Both the position numbers and the translations under genes were made by a program. From contig JAVLRN010000009.1 of NCBI GenBank assembly GCA_032821775.1, positions 1,488,001 to 1,552,000 on the forward strand: a stretch of 64,000 bases of DNA, written 5' to 3'. Positions 1 to 10,296 of this stretch are shown piece after piece. Source of the stretch: Sanguinoderma infundibulare. Its lineage: Eukaryota > Basidiomycota > Agaricomycetes > Polyporales > Polyporaceae. The notes beneath the pieces are model-generated. The model did no database searches, was not told the origin of the DNA, and saw only the letters and a program-made list of their open reading frames with translations. Positions within the stretch are counted from its first letter, which is position 1. Every line of letters begins with the position of its first letter.

Positions 1-113
1 TCACAACTGCAAGTAGAACAGATCAGTCGTATGCAAGTATAAACGATGTGCAACGTACATCGAATTCGTAGGTATCAAGTATTGCAACAAGAGGGTCCAT
101 AAAAGCGTATGAA
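1..113. other. 3' flank of DBP7
   Basis: Short sequence downstream of the DBP7 stop codon. I see nothing coding in it; it probably holds the 3' UTR. Confidence 0.4.
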
Positions 114-2721
114 CTACGTCCGTGAACCAACGAGCTTCTCCAAGTCGTACCCGCCAGCCACTTGGAACTCGTCCGCCCCAGAGCTAACCATCTTTCCTCC
201 CTTCTTCGTCAATCGCCCTTGGGCACGCACAACCTTCTCCATGCGCTTCTCCGCGTCCGCAACGTCGTGCTCCTCGTCGCTGTCGCCAGCACCCCGCGTA
301 CGCTTCTTCTGCTTGCGGTCCGAAGATGCACCATTCGCAGCCGCCTTGTGTCTTGCCTTCGACTTGGAGCCCTTGTTGGACGTGACTGCGGTCGGCGCGT
401 CACGCAACGCAAACGCCTTGGCAAGGTGTCCGAGATGTAGGTGCCGAATGTGGAAGATGTGCCTCTCTTCCGACGGGTGGGTTGCGTACGCTCGCATGTG
501 CGACAAGAACGCCTTACGTGCGATTTCGGCACTCTGAAAGCAACATTTAGTAAAGATGCCAAACCCGTCATTCGCGCTGCAACATACCTGCTTGTCGCGC
601 AAAGCCCACCGCTCAAAAGACAACTGCACCTCCGTCGCCCGCTCCTCATACTCATTTCCCATCCCACCAAAGCCCTTCCTCAGGACGGTCTCCATCGAGA
701 CGCCGTCTAGAGCCACGCTGCCCTCCCCATCCTTCTTCCCTACACCCTTCACGTCGCCCTCCATCTTTGCCTGGACCCACTTCACCCACTCGGTCTCGCT
801 TGGGGCGACAAAGCTCCATGCCTCACCACCCTTGCCTGCCCGGGCAGTACGTCCAACTCGGTGAACGTACTCCGTTGCTCCGGACTCGGTCGGAAGATCG
901 TATTGGATGACTGCCCTGACAAGAGGCAGATCCAAACCACGCGACGCGACTGACGTACAAAGTAGGATTGAGGAGGCGGGTGTGTTCGGCGACTTCGCTG
1001 TCGGAACGGCCGAGAAACCCTTGAGGGAAGCCAAACGAGTTTGCAGAGGCAGCGAGCCGTGTAACCGGTAGATGGAAGTGTCGGGGAGCAGGGCCGACTT
1101 GACCTCAACCTTCTCGCTCGGCGCTTTTCTTTTCTTCGACTTCTTCGGAGACTTGGAGCTCTCTGCCCCGGAGCTGGACTCCTCGTCTTCAGCTTCGTCC
1201 TCTTCATCAGACGATAAAGACACGGGTTCGCCCTCGTCCATCGCACTCCCGCCAAGCAGATGCCAGTGGAAGTCGACAGAGTCGGTACAGCTGAGGAATA
1301 CGATGACCTTCGTCCCCTTCTTACTCTGCGACTGCGCCAACAGCGACCGAAGGAGCGCAACAAGTGTCACGAGACGCAATTTCAGCGGCACGACCACGTA
1401 CTTCTGCGACAGTTGTGATGGCGGAGTGAACTTCTGCGATGATGCAGTCCCGGATGGGTCCGCCTGGGTGGTGTCCTGCAGTGCTTCGTCCGCATGAACC
1501 GCCTTGATCATCATGGGGTTGGTGAGTGTTTGCCCCGCGAGCTTCTGCACGTCCTCCCGGATGGTGGCAGAGCACAGAATCGTCCGCCTCTGCCTGCTCC
1601 AGTCCCACCCGCCAACGTCCATGCTCTTTCCCTCCTCTACCGCCTGCATAGCGAGCTTCCGCCGGCCATCCAGCCCCTTCAGGATACCCTGAATCGACTC
1701 CTCAAAGCCGAGCTCCATAAGCCGATCCGCCTCGTCGAGGACTAGCCAACGACACTTGCCGATGTTGAACGAGGAGGTGTTCTGCAGGTGATCGAGCAGA
1801 CGACCTGGAGTGGAGACGAGGATCGGCACGCCTTTTCGCAGCCGCGCCTTCTCGTGCGACCTGTTCTCCCCGCCAGTCAGAAGCCCGGAGACGAGCCACC
1901 TCGTTAGACGAGGAGCGGACGATTCGTCTGCAGACTCGTCCTGGGCCCGCAGACGTAGCTTGAGCAGCGCTTCCAAGACGTCCGAGATCTGCTTCGCCAA
2001 CTCGCGGGTTGGTGCAATGACGATAGCGAGTGTACCGATGGAGCGGTCAATGTAAGAGTGTGAACTGAGGGGGAGGAGGTCTTGGAGAATGGGCAGGAGG
2101 AAGGAGAGTGTCTTTCCGGAGCCAGTCTGGGACTGGATGAAGACGTCGCGAGCCGCGGGGTCTTCCAGTGTGGGTAGAAGGGCAGGTAACACCGCCCTCT
2201 GGATAGAGGTCGGTCGGGAGATGTTCATCTTGGAGGAGAGATGGGCGACTATGAGGGGATCCAGACCAGAGCCAGTAAACGTGGAGGAGTCCAGGGGGGC
2301 ATTACTCGGCTTTGCGTGCGCAGATGGCGCAGAGCGCGGGAGCGGTTGCTCTATCTTCGGATTTGAGGTGAAGAGGGATGAGATGACCTGGTTGGCCGGA
2401 CGGGCTCCATGGGCTGCAGCTGGAGCGGGTCCTGCACGTTCTTGGCCATGTTCCTCAGGTGCGCGTTCTTTCCGAGGTCGCTTCGCGGGCCGCACGTCTG
2501 TGATACTCACAGTGGCATCGCTTTGACTTGGTGCGTGATCCTCAGTGCGCGATTTGCGTTTGGCTACGCGTTTAGCTTTCAGCCTGCGGGCTATGAGTTG
2601 CATTCGAGCTGCAGGCGCAAGGAACTCACCTATCTGTCCATCGACCACCTTTCTTTCCCTGTCCCACCTTCGCCGGCGCGACGTTGTCAACGTCAAAGTT
2701 GAGTACAAGGCCGTCGTCCAT
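114..2721 (-). CDS. DBP7: DEAD-box ATP-dependent RNA helicase DBP7 (60S ribosome biogenesis)
   Basis: Nucleolar RNA helicase needed for large-subunit pre-rRNA processing (family knowledge; DDX31 in animals). Exons read 2721-2630, 2583-588 and 533-114, giving about 835 aa. The start is set by the family N-terminus MDDGLVLNFDVDN, which lies upstream of a 46-nt intron and continues as RLKAKR. Visible motifs are a Q-motif region near residues 142-160, Walker A SQTGSGKT near 182, DEAD near 314, SAT in LCSATI, and motif VI HRVGRTARAG in the second RecA lobe. A basic region precedes the core and a Lys-rich tail follows it, both typical of DBP7. The acidic Ser/Lys insert between motifs IV and V is long. 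The last intron (54 nt) is in frame, so its removal rests on donor, acceptor and loss of family fit when retained. Confidence 0.93.
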
Positions 2722-2949
2722 AGTCGGGCAACAAAGCGGCGAGGAGAAAGACTGGAGAAAGGTGGACTTGGTTTCAGCAGCAGAAGCAAATTACTGCTGT
2801 GTCCGGGCCGGCAGGTTATCTCTGGCGTCTAACGACTCTTTAAAGGCGTCTATCTACCGTTGCCCACAGCTTACATAATAACCCATCCATTTACGCCTGA
2901 GTCATCCCTGAGCCCCTCATACTCGCCTTTGAGCTCGTCGTTGTCGTCG
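2722..2949. promoter_or_regulatory. Divergent promoter between DBP7 and ESA1
   Basis: Only 228 bp separate the two start codons, which point away from each other, so both core promoters and 5' UTRs must lie here. The segment contains a pyrimidine-rich run before ESA1. I could not identify a specific factor site. Confidence 0.6.
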
Positions 2950-4917
2950 ATGGCACCACATACACCCAAGGAAGAAGGTTCACAACCACCACCACCAATT
3001 ACAAGAGGAGGAGAGTACACGATCCAGGTGAGTCGTCGTCGCGAGGACCGCGGCGACTGATGTTTAGCGCCCGCCAGCGCATGGCTGACGCTTTCGCGAC
3101 GACCAACCACTGAATGCATGCTGTAGACTGTCTCGGTGGGCTGCAAGCTCTACATCCGCCGCCCCGGCCCCGATGGCCAGGAGGAGGAGCGGCTGGCCGA
3201 GATCCTCTCCATCCGCGACAAGCCCACGAATCCGTATGCCGCGCGCCAACAGGTGAAGATCGAGGACGGCGCGCAGCAGCGACCCGAGGACCGCCTCGAG
3301 TTCTTCGTCCACTGGGACCAGTTCAACAAGCGCCTGGACGACTGGGTCGCAGGCTCCCGCCTCGTCCTCAGCCGCGACCTCGAGTGGCCCCGCCCCAAGG
3401 CGGCGCCCGCGCCCAAGAAGGTCACCGCGCCCAAGAAGACCTCGTCGAAGAAGAACCAGTCGCTGCTGAAGCGGGCGGCGACCGCGAGCGCGCTCGCGAT
3501 CGGCAAGGCTTCGCAGGAACCTGGGACCCCTACGCCTGCCACGCCCGGTCCGTCTGCTCCTGCGTCCGCGCGCGCGAGCCCGTCTCCGGCGCCGTCCGTC
3601 GCGGGGCAGAAGCGCAAGACGCTGCACGATGAGGACGAGGAAGAGGAGGAAGACCTCGACGCGGACGCAGAGGGCGAGATGGACGTCGACGCCGAGGGCG
3701 AAGTGCTCGACCTCGACGCCTCCGAACCGCCCCAGCCGCCGCCGCCGCTCTCCGCGTTCAGCAAGGAGCAGGAGATCGAGAAGCTGCGCACGTCGGGCTC
3801 CATGACACAGTCCATATCCGAGATCGCGCGCGTGAAGAACCTGAACCGGCTGCAGATCGGCAAGCACGAAGTCGACGCCTGGTACTTCAGCCCGTACCCC
3901 CAGGAGTACGCGCACCTGCCCGTGCTCTTCCTCTGCGAGTTCTGCCTGTCGTATTTCGGGTCGCAGTTCATGCTCACCCGACATCGCAAACGCTGCAATC
4001 TCCTGCATCCTCCGGGGAACGAAATCTACCGGCACGAGGACATTTCATTCTTTGAGCTCGACGGCAAGCGGCAGCTGACCTACTGCCGTAACCTGAGTCT
4101 GCTATCGAAGTGCTTTCTGGACCAGTATGTGCCTGTCTGTCACTCATTGCACCCGGATTCTTCTGACGTTCTTCTTCCTCCGCAGCAAAACGCTGTATTA
4201 TGATGTAACCCCATTCTTGTACTATGTCATGGTACGCTCGTCCCTCTGTCGTCCACATAGCTCCGCGATCACATGCATTCAGTACTCATCCACCCTGAAC
4301 AGTGTCAAAGGGATTCGACCGGCTGCCATATGGTCGGGTACTTCTCTAAGGAGAAGGAGTCTGCGGACAACTACAACGTCGCCTGCATCCTCACGCTCCC
4401 CCAGCACCAGCGTCACGGTTACGGCAAGCTGCTGATCGAATTCTCGTACGAGCTCTCCAAGCGGGAGAACAAGCTCGGGAGCCCCGAGAAGCCGCTGTCC
4501 GACCTCGGACTCTTGGGCTACCGCGCGTATTGGGCGGAGACGATCATCGACCTGCTCATGAACACGACCGAGGAAATCAGCATCGACGACATTGCCCAGA
4601 AGACGTCCATCACCCACGCGGATGTGATGAACACGTACGTCTCTCTTCTCCCGCCGTCTCTGCCTCGACCGTTGGGAAACTGCGGATTGCTAACAAGCTC
4701 CTCGGCTTGCGATTTGTCTCGCTCGCGGGGGCCGAACAGGTGCACGACGCTACAGCTATTCAAACATTACAAAGGGCAGCACGTTATCAGCCTTCCGGAA
4801 GCCGTCCAGGAGCGGTACAGGAAGGCCAAAGAGAAGCGAAAGCGTCGGATCCACTCCGAGTGTCTCATATGGAAGCCACCCGTCTTCTCTCGAGATCAAC
4901 TGAGATTCGGCTGGTGA
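2950..4917 (+). CDS. ESA1: MYST-family histone acetyltransferase ESA1 (KAT5, NuA4 catalytic subunit)
   Basis: Acetylates histone H4/H2A tails as part of NuA4 (family knowledge). Exons are 2950-3027, 3127-4124, 4186-4231, 4303-4634 and 4740-4917, about 543 aa. A chromo-barrel domain follows residue 27 ([25 protein letters not shown]). A Lys/Ala/Pro-rich linker and an acidic patch precede the MYST domain. The MYST domain has the C2HC finger (FLCEFC, HRKRC), the [19 protein letters not shown] segment rebuilt across two splice junctions, the SKEKES loop with the conserved Lys, the catalytic Cys in NVACILTLP, and the acetyl-CoA motif QRHGYGK. The fourth intron (105 nt) is a multiple of three and removes a poorly conserved insert. 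The length is close to fungal Esa1. It is divergent from DBP7. Confidence 0.95.
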
Positions 4918-5233
4918 CGCTGTGCTGGTTTCGCGAGGGGTGGGAGCCGCGGACGGTGGCGGACACACGAACCTATGGAGCCAGCGCGCACTTAGTGCCC
5001 ACATGGCGGCTATGTACTTTGCGGTCGTGTACGAGTGATAAAAATACAGCTGTATAATCCCATATGACGCCCTGAACTCGCTACCGCAACAAGCAGTCGC
5101 CCCTCGTCTCCTGACGAGGGGAGCAGGCTGCGCATCCAATCGCGGACAGGTGTACCCGACGATGCCTCCATCGACAGACCGCAATCGCATACCCGCAATC
5201 GCATACCGAGGCGGAGGATACCGTCGACAGTGC
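4918..5233. other. Convergent 3' intergenic region
   Basis: The tails of ESA1 and the His-rich membrane protein face each other here. I see no gene; it probably holds both 3' UTRs. Confidence 0.5.
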
Positions 5234-6231
5234 CTACTCCGCACCGTCGTCCGCGCCGGGACCTGTTCCCGTCTGCCGTATCCTCTTGCGCAGCACGACC
5301 CCCGCGTCGTCCGTCCCCGAGCCAGAGTCCCGGTCCAAGATTGCGTAGGACTCGTCCCCGCTGCTCGAGCCAACAGAGTCGTGCCCGGACGGGTCTCCCG
5401 GTGACGGTGTGCTCGCGCCGTGCTGCCCGCGCTCGCCACCATGATCGTCATCTCCACCGCCAACAAGCCCATCTCCGTCTCCGTCCCTGTGGCCGTGTTC
5501 GCCTGGACGGAGCTTCTCTGAATGGTCTGAATGGGCCCCTCCTTCTTGCGCTCCTCCTCCGCCGTCACGGAGCCCGAGGCCGCCGCCGCGGCCGTAGAGC
5601 GACGAGGCGTCGAGGCCGTAGTGCGCGAGCTGGTGCTGCACGAACTCGCGGCGCTGGAGGGTGGGTGAGCCCGGCTGGGACGGCGCGGGTGAGAAGGTGC
5701 CGACGCCCGAGAGCTTCAGGTTGCCGCTGTCGTCGTCGTCGTCCCCGTCGCCCGGTAGCGGCGTCGCGGCGGCGAGGGCCGTGCCCTCGTCCTCGCCCTC
5801 GACGACAATCGTCGGCCGAGCGGCAGCCGCGGCCGGGTCATTGGCGGGCACGTGTGCGTGTGCGTGCGTATGGGCGTGGGCATGGCGGCCGCCGATGACG
5901 TCGTGCTCGCCGCTGCTCGTCGAGGCCTTCGTCTCGTCGATGACGCCGAGCGTGCGCGCAATGACATACGACGCGACGTCCTGCAATTTTTGCGACATTG
6001 GGGGGCCAAGGGTAGGTGTCCAGAGCGGTATGAGCATTGTGCATGTCAGTTGTATGATGCGTGTATGCATAGACGCACCAGAAGCGTGAGTAAGATGAAG
6101 GGGATGATCGTCGCAAATGCGAGGATGCGGCACGTAGACGCGATGCTATGCACCCACGAGTCCGACTTGTACTTGACGAGGTTGTCCACGTAGAGGTGCC
6201 AGAGCGTGTGCGGGATGGATGCGAGGCTCAT
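5234..6231 (-). CDS. Conserved fungal membrane protein with one TM segment and His-rich, low-complexity tail (function unknown)
   Basis: Two exons, 6231-6079 and 5980-5234, joined at a phase-0 98-nt intron, give 299 aa. Residues 1-35 carry an amphipathic N-terminus (MSLASIPHTLWHLYVDNLV). One hydrophobic segment at about 33-55 (ILAFATIIPFILLTLLDVAS) looks membrane-spanning. After residue 75 the protein is disordered, with an alternating His run (HAHAHTHAHAHV), acidic stretches (DGDDDDDS) and a Gly/Asp/His-rich end. I do not recognise a named family. The conserved, structured part is the first 75 residues, so it may be a small membrane anchor with a variable cytosolic tail. The His run could bind metal, but that is inference only. 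Confidence 0.7.
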
Positions 6232-7068
6232 GTTTGGGGGAGTGGCATGAACGCGGTTGATGGCTCGATGGTGTGGTCTTGCCGTGGAGGTCGTCCCCCC
6301 GCCAGTACAGTTTTCGCCAGAAATCTACGGGTTTGCAGGCAAGTGCTGGCGACGAGTGGGTGTTGGATGTGCGAGGTGCATGCGCAATGTACGCTCGATT
6401 AAAGTTCGAGACGAGCTCGTGAATTAGGGGGTAGACGCTCTACCCTCGGGCCGGCGATGCAAACACGCGCAGCTAACGCTCCTGCTGTCCTGCAAGACTT
6501 CCGGACAAAATGGAATCATACCTTCGCCAACCCCCGACTCGCATGACAGCAAGACTGCAGCGCGCACCAAGAAAAACCATCCTGCGATGTGAAAATTATA
6601 CATTCGCATCTTCAGAAGCATTCGGCTCTACTGTACAAGTTACATATCACAAGTCCATATAGCCTATGACTCCTGAGGAGATTGTGGACACATAGATATC
6701 ATGCAACAGAGTCTAGTGCGCGCGGAGAGACACAGACACAGGACAGCGGACGGATTAAAAGCAACGACGTGACAGATGCGAGCGACGAGTCGAGCGGTGA
6801 GGGGGGTGAGCGTGAAGACAGGATTAAGCGTGAAAAAAGGGTAACAGATAGCTGCAGGCGAGGGGAAAGCATGTAAAATGACGGATTAAACGCGTAGATG
6901 GACGACGACGAGATGAAGCAGGAAGGTTAACCAAGCGGCACTAAAGGAGATGACGATGACGACGACGGCGACGAACGCCCCATAAGCCCATCACCACCAG
7001 TGGACGACCACATCGAACCAGCGAGAGCGACGAACGACTATGGCAGCAACGGCGATAACTCACCCCCG
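6232..7068. other. Intergenic region between two minus-strand genes
   Basis: About 0.84 kb between the start of the His-rich membrane protein and the stop of the CSL factor. It must hold the promoter of the former and the 3' UTR of the latter. A purine-rich stretch lies around 6700-6900. No coding exon is recognisable. Confidence 0.5.
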
Positions 7069-10000
7069 TCAGGGGTAGAACGTGCTCGACGGGAACACCA
7101 CGCCGTCCGGGCGGACGAGGATGATTGGCCTGCGCTTTCCGCTCCCAGATTCCGGCGGGAGGCAGCCCATTACCTCGGTGCAGCGCACCTCGACGTACGG
7201 CGACGGCTCCGACCCAAAGAATACCGTCACCGGCTCCGTCTTCGAGAAGTTCTCGCCGTACAGCGTCAGCATCTTTGATGCGTGCGGGTTCGGCTTCGCC
7301 ATCACTGCGCGCGACGCAGCGCAGTTCGCCTTCGGCGCCTCCGATGCCCGGTCTGGGGGCAGGTACTTGACGACGCCCGGGAACGGCGTCACCGGCTTCG
7401 ACGGAATCGGGAACGATCCGCCCGCCGAGTTCTGGCTGTCGTACAGCACAGGAGGCACATAGAAGTTGTATCGCACTTGGTCTGCGGTTACCAAACGTCA
7501 TCAGCACTCGCGCCCGACCGATAACACAACGCCCAAGGCACTCACCAGTGCCCACAATCGTCCAGACGCTCGTTTCCCCGATATCGACTTGCCAGAGCGC
7601 GCCCGAGGATGCACCCGAATCACTGCCCGAACCACGCCTGCTTCCCGAACCGGCAGAACCGGCCGACGTCGGACGCCTGCGGCCCTTCTGCGAGACAGGC
7701 TTCGACAGACTGCTCCCGCTCGACGATCCTGATCCGCGCTTGGCCTTCTTGACACGACCGCCGTCGTTGGACGGGAAGTCGGACGGGTCTGGCGACGTCG
7801 GCGCGCTGCTGCCGTTGGTGCTCGAGCCAAAGTAGTCGCCAGTACCGGTGCTCGACGTCGGCGTCGTCGCCATAGGGGACGCAGGTATCGCGTCGGGCGA
7901 GTCGCTCTCACGGGACGCTTGTGGACTGCGCCACTGACGACCCTCCAGCGGTCGGAAAGTGTTGACCTTCTCCCCCTGGCAGGAGAGGAACGCGCCGCTC
8001 ACGCCGGTGGTTCCTGGCTCGGGCGCGACCTTGGCCGGGTCGAAGACCTCAAACGCGATCTTGTGCAATTGTGAGACGGGGTCTCCGCACACTTCGCCCG
8101 GCGCGCAGTAGTGATCAGCGATGCCCTTAGCGCCCTCCTGCAAACCACCACCGACGACAGTCGTCTGGTGGTCGACCTTGCGGATGATGAGCACTGGGCT
8201 AACCACCCCGGAGGTCAAGCACTGGAGGACCACTGTCTGGTTGTAGTAAACCGGAATCTGAGAGCCGTTGTTCGTGAACGGAATCGCGTTTGGTGGCGGC
8301 GAAGGGTACTCCGGTTGCGGGGGAGGGGGCGGAGGTGAGTCGACGCCGCCCGCGGGCTTGTTGACGTCCACGATGTACATGATGAACGGATCTAAATCAC
8401 TTCTGTCAGATTGAAACATACAGCCGGGGCAACACATGCAACTTACCCCAACTCGCTGTGCGGGCGATGAACGATGGCGTCTGCGATCGAGAGCGCTGAT
8501 CGAGGCCCATGAGGGGAGCCCCATCGGAACCCTTGAAGGAGGAGCCGGATCCAGAGACGCAAAGGTACTTTGTGGAAACGGTTTGAGACCGCAGACGGTG
8601 GAAGAGGGAGATGGTTGAACCGTGATTGATACACACTGAAAACACCTCAACGGGTCAGTTGAGTCCGCACAAAGGGAGCAGCCCACAGCCACTCGGAGAA
8701 GGGCGCAGCGCCGGAATGGACGAGGATGCCCGCCGCCCAACACGGACTCACATTCGAGGTTCTTCGCGCTCTGCCTCTTCTTACTGGGCTTGCTGATGAC
8801 CTTGATAGGGCGACTTGGGAACGTGCCGATAATGCGCTCCGGTTCGTCGTCGGACGAGGGCGCCATGATCTTGACGAGAGCCTCGACCTTTTTCTTCTTC
8901 TCGTCCACGTCCGAGATGAAGAGCTGCTTGCCAACACAGCGGCCGATGTACGTCGTTCCGGTCGGAGGGTCAGAGACGTCAAATGCCTTGCCAGTTGCGC
9001 TCGTCCACTCGATCGAGCCCTCTTGTGGCGCCGGCTCGCCGGAGATGGAGACAACCACGCGGGGCGGGCAAAGTTTGGGTTCCTCGCCCCGACGGGTGAC
9101 ATCCGACCACCACGAGTTGCCAATCATGATCGCAGTCGGCGGCGGACAGAGGAACCTAAGTGTCACGCACGTCGCTTCAGTACACTGTACCGGCCGCGGC
9201 GGCGAAACGAGAGGACAACAAGGCACGCACCGCTTTTCCGTGCCGTAAGACTTTTGGGCGACTTTGCTGGACATGACGATGACCGTACGCTCGCCAAAGG
9301 CGAGGCGATTCGGGGTGCGGACGTACTGGTCCAAATACGGGCTGCGCGCGCAGCGGGCCCGCTTAATGAGTGCGTCCGTCACGAGGTAGCGGTGGCAACG
9401 TACCGAATAAATGTCTGGAGGTCAGTCGCGGCGCCAGAGCCGTTAAGACGGACTCGAGAGATAGACTCGTCGATGCCGGACAGTCTGGGGAAATTGACAT
9501 GGGAGTCGGGCGGCATAAACAAGTCACCGCCTCTTGCGAAGTCGATCGGATTCACGCCGTGGACGAGATCCGGGGAGTGATTTTGGTGAAGGTGTGAGGG
9601 GAGAGAGAGCGGGGGGATAACGGACGGAGGGTAGCGTGAATCAGATTGCATCCGACCCAGACGGTCTTGGAAGGGAGGGAGGGACGAGGGAGGGAAGGAA
9701 CCGAGGCCGATGCCAGAGTTCATGCCGTTGTAGTCGTCATTGTATTCTGAGGGGTAGGACATACGGCGATCGAGGACATTGGAGAACTCGTGGTTGCTGT
9801 GGAAGTCTTTGGTCTGGCCGTTATTGAACGAGAAGGCAGACGAGTGCTGCAGGGAGCCTACGGTGTCGCTGGGCGTCAAAGGGGAGGGCTTGCCACTGCT
9901 GTATGAAGAGGGCAAACCACTGCCCATCAAGTCGTACGGATTCGGACTGGGGTTGTGGAACTGGGGAATGGACTCGGAGAAGGGACTCTGGGAATACATC

Positions 10001-10296
10001 GAGTCTACTCCGAGGCCGTAGGAGGAGGGCATGGACGAGGTGGAGGATGCGCTTCCGCGGTAGCGCTGGCTGGACGACTGGGCGGAGCTGGAGAAGATGT
10101 CATAGCTGCCGTGATCGGAGACGTCCATGGGGTCGCCGCGGTCGAGGACATGGGCGTTGAGGGGGAGGTGGGCGGGCGGGTGCTGGTGCTGGGGGGCAGA
10201 GATGTCGCCGTTGGGAAGGGAGCTGAAGGGGTGGTCGAGGTCTTGCTGGGGGTAGAGAGAGTGCTGGGGGGCCGGGGGAGGGAAGTCGAGAGACAT
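7069..10296 (-). CDS. CSL (CBF1/RBP-Jkappa/Su(H)/LAG-1) family transcription factor
   Basis: Sequence-specific DNA-binding protein; fungal members act without Notch (family knowledge). Exons are 10296-9404, 9341-9231, 9155-8752, 8635-8447, 8391-7546 and 7481-7069, about 951 aa. A start at 10434 would add 46 residues. Residues 1-295 are Ser/Pro-rich and disordered. The N-terminal Rel-like domain has ERTVIVMSSKVAQKSYGTEK followed across an intron by RFLCPPP, and SKPSKKRQSAKN. The beta-trefoil domain has LFHRLRSQTVSTKYL, LIIRKVDHQT and DPVSQLHKIAFE. These match DNA-contact and core motifs of animal RBP-J almost word for word. A Ser/Gly/Lys insert interrupts the trefoil, as in other long fungal CSL proteins. 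The last exon is an IPT/TIG domain (MLTLYGENFSKTEPVTVFFG). All five introns keep phase. Confidence 0.92.

Noticed and set aside
3064..4035. Long open frame on the minus strand opposite ESA1 (323 codons)
   Set aside because: It is an antisense shadow of GC-rich ESA1 coding sequence, Arg/Leu-rich, with no domain.
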